Positions 48,127-56,839 of a stretch of DNA of 64,000 bases are shown one piece after another. Both the position numbers and the translations under genes were made by a program. Within the stretch, counting starts at the first letter, position 1; each line of letters opens with the position of its first letter. The notes under the pieces were generated by a model that saw nothing but the letters and a program-made list of their open reading frames with translations, had not been told where the DNA came from and searched no databases. Origin of the DNA: Cryobacterium sinapicolor (lineage in GTDB: Bacteria; Actinomycetota; Actinomycetes; Actinomycetales; Microbacteriaceae); assembly GCF_004403465.1 (NCBI RefSeq), contig NZ_SOGQ01000077.1, forward strand, positions 1 through 64,000, given 5' to 3'.

Positions 48127-49638
48127 CTACTTCGTGGCGTGGCTGCCTTTGAACTGAAGGTCCATGGTGCCGGAGCCGCCGCCCCTGGTCGTGCCGTTGA
48201 CCGCGGAGGTAGTCTCTCCGAAGGTCTTTGTCGCGTGGGCGATGGCATCGGCCATCTGCTCCAGCACCACCGCGTTGATGTTCGTGATGTCGTCACACGC
48301 GGCGTGGTAGCAGGCGTCGTACGGCGCGCCGGCGACTCCGCCGTAGGTGACCGCCTGGGCATCCGTCATCAGGTCTTCCGCACCGGTGAAGAGCCCACCG
48401 GCCGGAATCCCGTTCTCGATGAACCCGAAGTAGTCGGACCGACCGTCGAACTCGGTGGGTTCCACGGCCAGCCCCTGCGAGGCGAAGTAGTCCAGGAAGA
48501 CCTTCTCCACCCGCGCCGACCCGTTCGGGCCGGTGGTGCCGAAGGACGAGCCGTCACCGTCATAGACGAAGCGCACGAAGTTGGGCGAGGCGACCATGTC
48601 GAAGTTCAGGTTGACGGCGTGCTCCTTGATCTGGCGTTTCGTCAGCTGCGACACGTAGTACTCGGAACCGACCAGGCCGTCTTCCTCGCTTCCCCAGAAC
48701 GCGAACCGCACCCGGTTGGTGGGCGCGTCGCCGGAGGCGGCGAGCTGGATGGCCGTTTCGAGGATGGCGGCACTGCCGCTGCCGTTGTCGTTGATTCCCG
48801 CGCCCTCGGCGACGGAGTCGAGGTGCGCCCCGGCCACGACCGTGCGGTCCGCCCGACCGGCCGTGTCGGCCAGGATGTTGAAGGATTCGGTCACGATGAC
48901 CTCGGCGTCCACGGCCAGGCGCACAGACGGGGCCGGCTGCCCGGCCAGAGCCTCGCCGAGCGCGAAGCTCGTTCCGATCACCGGCACGGATGCCTGCGGG
49001 GCGTCGAGCGTGCCGTTGAGGAGGCCGAGGCGGTCGTCGGCGTTGCCCTGATTGAAGATGATCACGCCGGCGGCGCCGGCCGCGATGGCATTCTCGGCCT
49101 TGACCTGGAAGGTGCAGGTGCCGCGCTGGATCAACGCGACGTTCCCGGGTGTGAAGCCGGCGAAGTCCGCGGCTTCGCAGCCGCTGGTCGAGGCCCGGTC
49201 GCCCCCCAGGTTGATGTCGACCGCCTGCACCGTCGCGTCGACCAGCCCGGAGCCGGAATAGCTCATCGTGGCGAAGTCGGTTCCGCCCAGGTAGGTGGTG
49301 GGGGTGGGGGCGAGCTGCGCGAACGATTCCGCGTTCATCACGAACTGTTCATAGGAGTAGGGCTGCCGGGTCGGCGTGTACCCCGCGGCCCTGAGCTGCT
49401 CTTCGACGTACACGGCGGATGCCTCGTACCCGGGAGTACCGGATGCCCGCGTGCCGCCGTGGGCATCCGCGATGTCCTGCAGAGCCTGCAGGTGCTCGAT
49501 GATTCCGGACGCGGTGACGGCTTCGCGCAGCGCGCCGGTGCCCGTTCCGTTGTCGGCATGGGCAGGCAGCCCGACGCTGACGGACAGCGCCACGGCTGTG
49601 CCGATGGCGGCCAGACGAATATTCCGATTCTGTGTCAT
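48127..49638 (-). CDS. Secreted M28-family aminopeptidase with PA domain
   Basis: A 503-residue exported zinc peptidase. The signal peptide ends near SVGLPAHADN; an inserted PA domain (about 115-230, with NVALIQRGTCTFQVKAENAI) and the M28 catalytic domain follow. Metal ligands and the general base are in AGAHLDSV, INDNGSGSA, WGSEEDGLVGS, DMVASP and the C-terminal CYHAACDD. It probably trims peptides outside the cell, possibly supplying the peptide importer encoded elsewhere in this window; the link is speculative. Confidence 0.93.
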   Translation of the reverse strand: MTQNRNIRLAAIGTAVALSVSVGLPAHADNGTGTGALREAVTASGIIEHLQALQDIADAHGGTRASGTPGYEASAVYVEEQLRAAGYTPTRQPYSYEQFVMNAESFAQLAPTPTTYLGGTDFATMSYSGSGLVDATVQAVDINLGGDRASTSGCEAADFAGFTPGNVALIQRGTCTFQVKAENAIAAGAAGVIIFNQGNADDRLGLLNGTLDAPQASVPVIGTSFALGEALAGQPAPSVRLAVDAEVIVTESFNILADTAGRADRTVVAGAHLDSVAEGAGINDNGSGSAAILETAIQLAASGDAPTNRVRFAFWGSEEDGLVGSEYYVSQLTKRQIKEHAVNLNFDMVASPNFVRFVYDGDGSSFGTTGPNGSARVEKVFLDYFASQGLAVEPTEFDGRSDYFGFIENGIPAGGLFTGAEDLMTDAQAVTYGGVAGAPYDACYHAACDDITNINAVVLEQMADAIAHATKTFGETTSAVNGTTRGGGSGTMDLQFKGSHATK

Positions 49639-49774
49639 GAGGGTCCCTCAGATTGGATCGAACGTGGGCCGGTCGTCGTTGAACGGCCCTGCGGAGACGC
49701 TAGCGTATCCCCCGGTCGCGGGGCAAGGGTGGGTCCTCAGCCCCGCTGCGGGCACACGGCTTAGGCTGTATGAC

Positions 49775-50431
49775 GTGAACGACATCCTCAGCTGGATCCT
49801 CGAGACAGTGTCCAGCGTGGACCCGGTGCTGCGCACCCTGCTGGCCGGACTCGGGATGCTGCTGGAGACATCCGTGCTCGTCGGCCTGGTCGTGCCGGGC
49901 GATTCCATCGTGATCGTCGCCAGCACGGCGGTGAGCAACGCGGCCGAGTTCCTGGGGCTCATCGTCGCGGTGATCGTCGGAGCTCTGATCGGCGAGAGCA
50001 TCGGTTTCGCCCTGGGCCGCCATTTCGGGCCGTGGATTCGGATGAGCCGACTCGGGCGCCGCCTCGGTGAGCGCAACTGGGCCCGGGCCGAGATCTACCT
50101 CGCCCGGCGTGGCGGCATTGCCGTGTTCCTGTCGCGGTTCCTGCCCGTGCTCCACTCGCTGATCCCGTTGACGGTGGGGATGAGCCCGATGCCCTACCGC
50201 ACCTTTATGCGATGGACCGTTCCTGCCTGCGTGATCTGGGCGGTGGCCTACGTCTCGATCGGCTCTGCCGCCGCCGAGGGCTACCGGGAACTCTCCGACC
50301 GGCTCCACTTCGCCGGGTATCTGTTCGTGGGCGCGATCGCGGCCTTCGTACTGCTCGCCTTCCTGGTCAAGCGGTGGCTGCACCGGCGCGAGGAGCGGCA
50401 CATGGAACAGCCCGAGCCGCCGACGCTCTGA
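49775..50431 (+). CDS. DedA-family membrane protein
   Basis: A 218-residue multispanning protein of the DedA/SNARE-associated (VTT) family, linked to lipid-carrier flipping and membrane homeostasis. Signatures: LVVPGDSIVIVASTAVSNA, GALIGESIGFALGRHFG and FLSRFLPVLHSLIPLTVGMS. The GTG at 49775 is 7 bases from a TAGGCT -10 element with no ribosome binding site, so the mRNA is probably leaderless; longer frames upstream overlap the peptidase gene. It is convergent with cydC. Confidence 0.92.
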   Translation: MNDILSWILETVSSVDPVLRTLLAGLGMLLETSVLVGLVVPGDSIVIVASTAVSNAAEFLGLIVAVIVGALIGESIGFALGRHFGPWIRMSRLGRRLGERNWARAEIYLARRGGIAVFLSRFLPVLHSLIPLTVGMSPMPYRTFMRWTVPACVIWAVAYVSIGSAAAEGYRELSDRLHFAGYLFVGAIAAFVLLAFLVKRWLHRREERHMEQPEPPTL

Positions 50432-50455
50432 CCACTCACGGCGGGGCGGCTTCAT

Positions 50456-50480
50456 TCAGTGGCCGGTTTCAGCGGGCCGG
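50456..50480. repeat. Duplicated sequence at the cydC stop
   Basis: TCAGTGGCCGG (50456-50466) and TCAGCGGGCCGG (50469-50480) are imperfect copies; the second contains the cydC stop codon on the minus strand. Similar stop-flanking duplications occur at def, leuS and the App1-family gene. Confidence 0.45.
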
Positions 50481-52208
50481 TCCGGGCACGGCGACCCTCG
50501 CGGTGATCAGGTCGTCGGGCACGGGCGTATGCGAGATGAGCAGCACCGCGCGTCCGTCCTCCTTGGCCGTGGCCAGGATGTCCCGCACCAGCAGGTCGCC
50601 CTGCGCCTCGTCGACGTTGGCGGTGGGTTCGTCGACGATGAGCACCGGGAAGTCCGCCAGCAGGGCGCGCGCCAGCGCGATCCGCTGGGCCTGACCGCCG
50701 GAGACCAGGGCGCCCCGTTCACCGACCCGGGCGTCGAGGCCGCCGCGCTGAGCGGTCCACTCCCCCAGTCCGACCCGGCCCAGCACGGCCTCGAGGTCGT
50801 CGTCGGTGGCCGTTTCGCGGGCGAAGAGCAGGTTCTGACGGATGCTGTCGTCGAAGAGCCAGGGACGCTGCTCGCACAGTCCCACCCGGCTGCGCACCTC
50901 GGCCGGGGCCAGCAGGCGTGCCTCGACACCGTCGAGCCGGTACGAGCCCGTGTAGTCGAGGAAGCGCACCAGCGTCTGGGCCAGCGTGGTCTTGCCGGCG
51001 CCGCTCGGACCGGCCAGGTGCACGCGGTCCCCCGGCGCCAGTCGCAGGGTGATGCCGGAGACCCCGGGAGTCAGGGCTCCTGGCCAGCGGGCGCCGACGT
51101 CGGTGAGTTCGAGCACCGGGCGGGCGCCGACGGCGGCAGTCGCGCCCACCCCGGCCACGGTCGGCTCCGCCGGAATCTCAACCGGAACCACGGTCGGCAC
51201 CGCGGAAGCCACCCGCGCGGCACTGGAGTGCACCTGGCGCCAGACGCCGAGGGCGAGCGGGACCATGCCGAACACCTCGAACACCGCCATGGGCACCAGC
51301 ACGACGACGGCGAAGGCCGGACCGCTGATTCCGGCCGGCCCGGAGAGAGCCGGAATGCCGACCCAGAGCGCGGCGACCGTGGCCAGACCGGCGAACAGGG
51401 ACAGCACGGCGCCCTGCACGCCCACCCCCAGGGACCGGCGCAGCGAGGTCCGGCGCAGCCGGTCGTCGGCCGCGGCGAGGGTTGCCAGGCGGGCGTCGAG
51501 GGCGCCGAAGGCGGTCAGGACGTCGAGGTTCTCCACGACCTCGAGCACCTCTCCGGCGAGATCGCCGCGGAGAGGGGCGAGCCGCCGCTCCGATCGGGCG
51601 GACAGCGCGCTGGAGGCGAAGGTGGCCAGCAGGCCGGCGGCGAGCAGCGTGAGCGCCAGCGTCAGGCCGGCGGCGGGGAGCACCGACCAGACCCCGGCCA
51701 CGCTCACGATCGCGAGGATCCCGGCCGTGGCGAGAGGCTGAACGACGCGCAGCGGAAAGTCCTGCAGGTCGTCGACGTCGCGCACGAGGCGGCTGAGCAG
51801 GTCGCCGCGGCTCGTGCCCCCGAGGCCGGCCGGGGCGAGCGGCAGGATGCGGGCGAACACGCCCAGACGCAGGTCCGCCAGCTGGCGGAACGCGGCGTCG
51901 TGGCTGGCCAGCCGCTCGAGGTACCGGAACGCGGACCGGCCGAGCGCGAACGCACGTACGCCGACGACCGCCATCGAGAGGAACATGATCGGCGGCTGCT
52001 CGGCCGCGCGGGTGATCAACCAGGCCGACGACGCCAGCAGAGCCACCGCGAAGAACGCGCTCAGCACGCCTGCGGCCAGGCCAGGGGCGAACCGGCGGGC
52101 CGGCGGCTGGGCCAGGCGCAGCACGGCGCGCACCTCGGCAGGGCCCGCCGCCTCCGTGCTCGCGCTCGTGCTCGTGCTCGTGCTCGCGCTCGGTCGGGAA
52201 TCAGACAT
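50469..52208 (-). CDS. cydC: Heterodimeric ABC exporter CydC
   Basis: With CydD it forms an exporter needed for cytochrome bd assembly; thiols or heme have been proposed as substrate. The 579 residues have a six-helix transmembrane domain and an ATPase with GPSGAGKTTLA, VSGGQAQRIALARAL, LIVDEPTANVD and SHTP. The N-terminus is a Ser/Thr repeat coded by a hexamer repeat. It overlaps the cydD stop by 8 bases. Confidence 0.94.
   Translation of the reverse strand: MSDSRPSASTSTSTSASTEAAGPAEVRAVLRLAQPPARRFAPGLAAGVLSAFFAVALLASSAWLITRAAEQPPIMFLSMAVVGVRAFALGRSAFRYLERLASHDAAFRQLADLRLGVFARILPLAPAGLGGTSRGDLLSRLVRDVDDLQDFPLRVVQPLATAGILAIVSVAGVWSVLPAAGLTLALTLLAAGLLATFASSALSARSERRLAPLRGDLAGEVLEVVENLDVLTAFGALDARLATLAAADDRLRRTSLRRSLGVGVQGAVLSLFAGLATVAALWVGIPALSGPAGISGPAFAVVVLVPMAVFEVFGMVPLALGVWRQVHSSAARVASAVPTVVPVEIPAEPTVAGVGATAAVGARPVLELTDVGARWPGALTPGVSGITLRLAPGDRVHLAGPSGAGKTTLAQTLVRFLDYTGSYRLDGVEARLLAPAEVRSRVGLCEQRPWLFDDSIRQNLLFARETATDDDLEAVLGRVGLGEWTAQRGGLDARVGERGALVSGGQAQRIALARALLADFPVLIVDEPTANVDEAQGDLLVRDILATAKEDGRAVLLISHTPVPDDLITARVAVPGPAR
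52156..52193. repeat. Hexamer repeat at the start of cydC
   Basis: About six units of GTGCTC or GCGCTC. On the minus strand they encode the Ser-Thr/Ala dipeptide repeat after MSDSRPSA. Confidence 0.75.
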
Positions 52209-53856
52209 GGGCCACCTCGTTCAGGGCAACGATCTGGTCGGCGGCGTCCCGCAGCGCGGGCCGGTGGCTGACCACGATCACCATCCGCCCCTGGTCGGTG
52301 AGCCGGCGCAGCCCGGCCACGAGGGAAGCTTCCGCCGCCTCGTCCAAGGCCGAACTGGGCTCGTCGAGAACGATCACGGCACAGTCGTGCGCCTCGGCAC
52401 GGTAGATCGCGCGCGCGGCGGCCACCCGCTGAGCCTGCCCGCCGGAGAGCCCCGAGCCGGCGACGCCGAGCACGGTGGCCGGGTCGAGGTCGGCGGCTCC
52501 GGCGCATTCCAGCGCCCGCGTCACGGTCTCCGGGTCGACGGATGCGTCGCCGAGCGCAAGGTTGTCGGCGATCGTCCCATGGAACAGTCCCGGCCGTTGC
52601 CCCGCCCACGCCAGCCAGGGGCGAGGTGTGCCCGGAGTCTGCTCGGCACCATTCAGCCGGATCCGCCCGTCGAAGGGGACGAATCCCTGCAGGGCGGCCA
52701 CCAGTGTGGATTTTCCGGCGCCGCTCGGACCAACGACCACGGTGAGTTCGCCGGGGCGGAACACGGCGGTGAAGTCGTGCACCGGGGCATCCGTGCCGCG
52801 CCGAATCGTGACCTGCTCGAACCGTAGCTCGCCGGCATCCGCGGGGCCCTGACCGGGGTGAGCGGCCGAGGCAGCCGGGGCGGACGCGATGACGGCCGCG
52901 GCCCCGGCGTCGTCGAGAATGGCGAAGACCTCGGCCGCGGCGGCCAGGCCGTCGGCCGCGGCGTGGAATTGGGCGCCGACCTGGCGCACCGGCAAGAATG
53001 CCTCCGGGGCCAGCAGCAGCACGAACAGGCCGACGCCGAGCGCGAGGGTGCCGTCGACCAGGCGCAGGCCGATGGAGACGGCGACGAGGGCGACCGACAG
53101 GCTGGCCGCCAGCTCGAGCACGAAACCACTGAGGAAGGAGACCCGCAGCACCGTCATGGTGCGGGCGCGGTAGTCCTCGGTGATGGCGCGTACCCGGGCG
53201 AACTGGCGACGGTCCCGGCCGTAGATCTTGAGCGTGCCGAGCCCGCCGACGAGGTCGAGGAACCCCGTCGACAGCCGCTGCAGGGACTCCCACTGCTGGT
53301 GCTGCACGGACTGGGTGGCCTTGCCGATCAGCACCATGAAGATCGGAATGAACGGCAGCACCACGATGACCGTGATGCCGCTGGGCAGGTCCTGCCCAAG
53401 CATCACCAGGATCAGCAGGGGCGTGCTGATCGCCGCCAGCAGGAGCTGGGGCAGGTAGCGGGCGAAGTAGTTGTCGAGCGCGTCGAGCCCCTGGGTGACC
53501 AGGGTGGAGACGCCGGCGCCGGCCCGGCCGCTGATCCAGTCCGGGCCGCGCTCGGCGACGCGGTCGAGCACCTGGCGGCGCAGCTGGCTCTTGACCTGGG
53601 CTGCCCCGCGGGTGGCGGCCACCTCGAGCAGCCAGACCAGCGCGGCCCGGACCACGATCACCCCCGCAAGGGCGGCGGTGGTCGAGGCGAGGTCGGCCCG
53701 CGACGCCCCCGTCACCGCGAGGGTGATGCTCTGGCTCAATAGCCAGGAGAACGTGATGACCGTGACGGTCTGCGCCAGTCCAAGCAGGGCACCCACCGAC
53801 AGGAACCACCGGGCGGCGCTCGCATAGCGGAGGAGCCGAGGATCGAATGGGCGCAT
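52201..53856 (-). CDS. cydD: Heterodimeric ABC exporter CydD
   Basis: A 551-residue half-exporter: six membrane helices (first at about 17-45) and an ATPase domain with GPSGAGKSTL, LSGGQAQRVAAARAI, VIVLDEPSSALD and VSHRPAL. The sequence through TQGLDALDNYFARYLPQL is typical of CydD. It is encoded after cydB and overlaps cydC. Confidence 0.94.
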   Translation of the reverse strand: MRPFDPRLLRYASAARWFLSVGALLGLAQTVTVITFSWLLSQSITLAVTGASRADLASTTAALAGVIVVRAALVWLLEVAATRGAAQVKSQLRRQVLDRVAERGPDWISGRAGAGVSTLVTQGLDALDNYFARYLPQLLLAAISTPLLILVMLGQDLPSGITVIVVLPFIPIFMVLIGKATQSVQHQQWESLQRLSTGFLDLVGGLGTLKIYGRDRRQFARVRAITEDYRARTMTVLRVSFLSGFVLELAASLSVALVAVSIGLRLVDGTLALGVGLFVLLLAPEAFLPVRQVGAQFHAAADGLAAAAEVFAILDDAGAAAVIASAPAASAAHPGQGPADAGELRFEQVTIRRGTDAPVHDFTAVFRPGELTVVVGPSGAGKSTLVAALQGFVPFDGRIRLNGAEQTPGTPRPWLAWAGQRPGLFHGTIADNLALGDASVDPETVTRALECAGAADLDPATVLGVAGSGLSGGQAQRVAAARAIYRAEAHDCAVIVLDEPSSALDEAAEASLVAGLRRLTDQGRMVIVVSHRPALRDAADQIVALNEVAHV

Positions 53857-53862
53857 TTACAT

Positions 53863-54882
53863 TCAGTGTACGGCGGACTCTACGTCGGCCGAGACGGTCG
53901 TGCGACTGACCCGCTTGCGCAGCACCCAGTAGGTCCAGCCCTGGTAGAGGAGGATCACCGGCATGGCGAACAGGGCGGTCCAGCTCATCACCTGCAGCGT
54001 GTACGGCGTCGAGGACGCGTTTTCGATGGTCAGGCTATTCGCCGCGTCATTGCTGGCCGGCATCACGTCGGGGAACAGGGAGGCGAAGAGCGTCAGCACC
54101 GCGAGGGCGATGGTCGCGGCCATCAGCGTGAACGCCCATCCCTCGGACCCGCGCAGGTTCGCCAGGAACGCCCCGATCAGGGCGACGGCGGCGAGCACGG
54201 CGAAGGCTGCGGTGGCCAGGCTGCCGAAGGCGAGGGTGGTCCAGACCAGGAATGAGGCGGCCACCACGATGGTGACGATCCCGGCCTTGACGGCCAGCTT
54301 CTGGGCGCGCTGACGGATGTCCCCCTCGGTCTTCAGGGAGATGAAGATCACGCCGTGGGTGAAGAACAGGAGCAGCGTGGTGAGGCCGCCGAGGAGGGCG
54401 TAGGGATTGAGCAGGTCGAAGAAGGAGCCGATGTAGTTGTGGCCGGCATCCAGGGGCACGCCCTGCACGATGTTGGAGAAGGCGACACCCCAGAGCAGGG
54501 CGGGAACCGCGGACCCGATCACGATCATCAGGTCGAAGCGCTTCTTCCACGCCGCCTCTGGGCGCTGATGCCGGTACTCGAACGACACCCCGCGCAGGAT
54601 AAGGGCAAGCAGGATCACGAGCAGGGCCAGGTAGAAGCCGCTGAACAGGGTGGCGTACCACTCCGGGAACGCGGCGAACAGGGCCGCGCCGGCCACGATC
54701 AACCAGGTTTCGTTGAGGTCCCAGACCGGCCCGATGGTGTTGATGATGACCCGGCGGTCGAGGTCGTCCTTGCCGAGGAAGGGCAGGGACATGCCGACGC
54801 CGAAGTCGAAGCCGTCGAGAACGAAGTAGCCGATGAAGAGTGCACCGATGATCCAGAACCAGAGAATGTTGAGTTCCATCAT
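53863..54882 (-). CDS. cydB: Cytochrome bd oxidase subunit II
   Basis: A 339-residue membrane subunit with eight or nine helices, beginning MELNILWFWIIGALFIGYFV and carrying GFDFGVGMSLPFLGKDD and RRVIINTIGPVWDLNETWLI, diagnostic of CydB. It forms the structural partner of CydA. It starts 6 bases after the cydA stop. Confidence 0.96.
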   Translation of the reverse strand: MMELNILWFWIIGALFIGYFVLDGFDFGVGMSLPFLGKDDLDRRVIINTIGPVWDLNETWLIVAGAALFAAFPEWYATLFSGFYLALLVILLALILRGVSFEYRHQRPEAAWKKRFDLMIVIGSAVPALLWGVAFSNIVQGVPLDAGHNYIGSFFDLLNPYALLGGLTTLLLFFTHGVIFISLKTEGDIRQRAQKLAVKAGIVTIVVAASFLVWTTLAFGSLATAAFAVLAAVALIGAFLANLRGSEGWAFTLMAATIALAVLTLFASLFPDVMPASNDAANSLTIENASSTPYTLQVMSWTALFAMPVILLYQGWTYWVLRKRVSRTTVSADVESAVH

Positions 54883-54888
54883 GCGCTC

Positions 54889-56301
54889 CTAGTAGACCGT
54901 GACCTGTGGCTTGACCCTGCCGGACACCGGGTCGGGTTCCGCCAGCGGGGCCGGTCCCTGCCGCACGGCCTGCAGGATCAACTTGAATTCGACGACGGCG
55001 AGAGCGCCGTAGATCAGCGTGAACGCGATCAGTGAGATCAGGATCTCGACGCCGCTGACATTGGGTGACACGCCGTCCTGGGTGCGCAGGAGGCCGAACA
55101 CGAGCCAGGGCTGCCGGCCCATCTCGGTGAAGATCCAGCCGACGCTCATCGCGAGCAGGGAGAACGGGAAGCTCCAAATGGCGATCTTCCAGACCCAGGT
55201 GGCCTCCGGGCTGCGCCCATTCCGGGTCAACCAGAGGCCGACCACGGCGACGAGGATGTGCGCGATGCCGAGACCGATCATCCAGCGGAAAGCCCAGTAG
55301 GTGATCCAGATCGTCGGCGTGTAGTCCCCGGGGCCGTACAGGGTGACGTACTGCGCCTGCAGGTTGTCGATGCCCTCGACGGTGCCGTTGAGGGTGTGGG
55401 TCGACAGGAAGGACAGCAGGTAGGGGATGCGAATCGAGAACAACTCGCTCACGCCGTCGGGGGTGCCGAGGGTGAAGATCGAGAAGGATGCCTCGGCGCC
55501 CGTCGCGGTCTTGTACATCGCCTCGGCCGCCGCCATCTTCATGGGCTGGGCCGCGGTCATGGCGAGGCTGAGCGAGTCGCCGAAGAAGGTGGTGAGCGCC
55601 CCGGAGACGACCATCATCCACATGCCCAGCTTGAGCGCGGGACGCATGGTGTCCTCGTTCTGCCTGCGCAGCAGGTGCCAGGCCGCCACCGAGATGACGA
55701 GGCCCGACGACACCATGAAGCAGGCGAAGATCGTGTGCGGGAAGGAGGCCAGCGCGATCGGGTTGGTCAGGAGTTCACCGATGCTGGTCAACTCGGCCCG
55801 GCCGCGCTCCTCGTTGATGCGGAACGCGATCGGGTTCTGCATGAACGCGTTCGCCGCGAGGATGAAGTAGGCCGAGGCGATCGAGCCGGCCGTGGTCAGC
55901 CAGATGGTGGCCAGGTGCAGGCCGCGGGGCAGTTTGTCCCAGCCGAAGATCCACAGTCCGATGAAGGTGGCCTCCAAGAAGAAGGCGGTGATGCCCTCGA
56001 AGGCGAGCGGGGCGCCGAACACGTCGCCAACGAAGCGGGAGTAGTCCGACCAGTTCATCCCGAACTGGAACTCCTGCACGATTCCGGTAACGACGCCCAT
56101 GGCGAAGTTGATCAGGAAAATCTTGCCGAAGAAGTGGGTCAGCTGAAGGTATTTGGCCTTGTCGGTGCGCACCCAGGCGGTCTGGAAGAGCGCCACCGTG
56201 AATGCCAGCCCGATCGTGAGCGGCACGAAGAGGAAGTGGTAGACGGTGGTCAGACCGAATTGCCATCTTGACAGGAGTAACGGATCCAGCCACTCGTACA
56301 T
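54889..56301 (-). CDS. cydA: Cytochrome bd oxidase subunit I
   Basis: The heme b558/b595/d and quinol-binding subunit of the oxygen-scavenging terminal oxidase. The 470 residues contain RWQFGLTTVYHFLFVPLTIG (heme-ligand His near 19-25), the GRQPW motif in MGRQPWLVFGLLRTQDGVSP and about nine helices. The length suggests the short Q-loop form. GGAGG is just before the ATG at 56301; a GTG 18 bases earlier is less likely. Upstream lie two BlaI-type operators. Confidence 0.95.
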   Translation of the reverse strand: MYEWLDPLLLSRWQFGLTTVYHFLFVPLTIGLAFTVALFQTAWVRTDKAKYLQLTHFFGKIFLINFAMGVVTGIVQEFQFGMNWSDYSRFVGDVFGAPLAFEGITAFFLEATFIGLWIFGWDKLPRGLHLATIWLTTAGSIASAYFILAANAFMQNPIAFRINEERGRAELTSIGELLTNPIALASFPHTIFACFMVSSGLVISVAAWHLLRRQNEDTMRPALKLGMWMMVVSGALTTFFGDSLSLAMTAAQPMKMAAAEAMYKTATGAEASFSIFTLGTPDGVSELFSIRIPYLLSFLSTHTLNGTVEGIDNLQAQYVTLYGPGDYTPTIWITYWAFRWMIGLGIAHILVAVVGLWLTRNGRSPEATWVWKIAIWSFPFSLLAMSVGWIFTEMGRQPWLVFGLLRTQDGVSPNVSGVEILISLIAFTLIYGALAVVEFKLILQAVRQGPAPLAEPDPVSGRVKPQVTVY

Positions 56302-56324
56302 GCGCCCTCCAGCGTCCACGGATT

Positions 56325-56341
56325 TTCTACACTATGTAGAA
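56325..56341. promoter_or_regulatory. Operator 1 in the cydA-blaI intergenic region
   Basis: TTCTAC-ACTAT-GTAGAA, a perfect 6-bp dyad with a 5-bp spacer, in the 96-bp gap between divergent cydA and the BlaI-type gene. CTAC-N5-GTAG resembles BlaI/MecI/CopY-family sites. It lies where bound repressor would cover the cydA promoter. Confidence 0.8.
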
Positions 56342-56345
56342 TATT

Positions 56346-56370
56346 ACTCTTCTACGAGACGTAGAAGAGT
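56346..56370. promoter_or_regulatory. Operator 2 in the cydA-blaI intergenic region
   Basis: ACTCTTCTAC-GAGAC-GTAGAAGAGT, a perfect 10-bp dyad with a 5-bp spacer. Its centre is 25 bp from that of operator 1. It covers the expected -35 region of the BlaI-type gene, whose -10 is TAGACT (56385-56390). Confidence 0.82.
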
Positions 56371-56397
56371 CGATTCCCGCCCGCTAGACTCCCCACT

Positions 56398-56784
56398 ATG
56401 GGGCGATTGGGTGTACTCGAGAGACTGCTGATGGATGTCCTGTGGGACACCGAGGAGCCTCTCCCTGCCAACGACCTCCGGGACCGGCTGCTCACCCCGA
56501 CGGCCGCGACCGCCCGGCACAAACCACTCGCCACCACGACCGTGCTCACGGTGCTCTCCCGCCTCGAGGCCAAGGGCTTCGTCACCCGGGACCGGGACAT
56601 CCGGCCGCACCGCTACCGGGCCGTGGCGACCCGGGCCGAGCACACCGCGGAGCTGATGCACGAGGTGCTCGGTTCGGCGCCCGACCGGCAGGCGGCTCTC
56701 GCCCGGTTCATCGGCGACGTCACCCCGCAGGAGGCCGACGCCCTGCGCGTGCTCCTCGGCACTGCGCCGCTCGTTCGCGAGTGA
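56398..56784 (+). CDS. BlaI/MecI/CopY-family repressor
   Basis: A 128-residue winged-helix regulator (GRLGVLERLLMDVLWDTEEP, then TTVLTVLSRLEAKGFVTRDR) with a C-terminal dimerisation helix. In known systems a partner membrane peptidase cleaves such repressors. The ATG is 7 bases from TAGACT, so the mRNA is probably leaderless. Two CTAC-N5-GTAG dyads lie upstream, shared with cydA. I infer that it represses itself and the cyd operon. Confidence 0.93.
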   Translation: MGRLGVLERLLMDVLWDTEEPLPANDLRDRLLTPTAATARHKPLATTTVLTVLSRLEAKGFVTRDRDIRPHRYRAVATRAEHTAELMHEVLGSAPDRQAALARFIGDVTPQEADALRVLLGTAPLVRE

Positions 56785-56839
56785 CCGGCACCCTGTCCCG
56801 GTCCCCGCATCAGACAGCGCGAACCGGAATGGTCAAGTC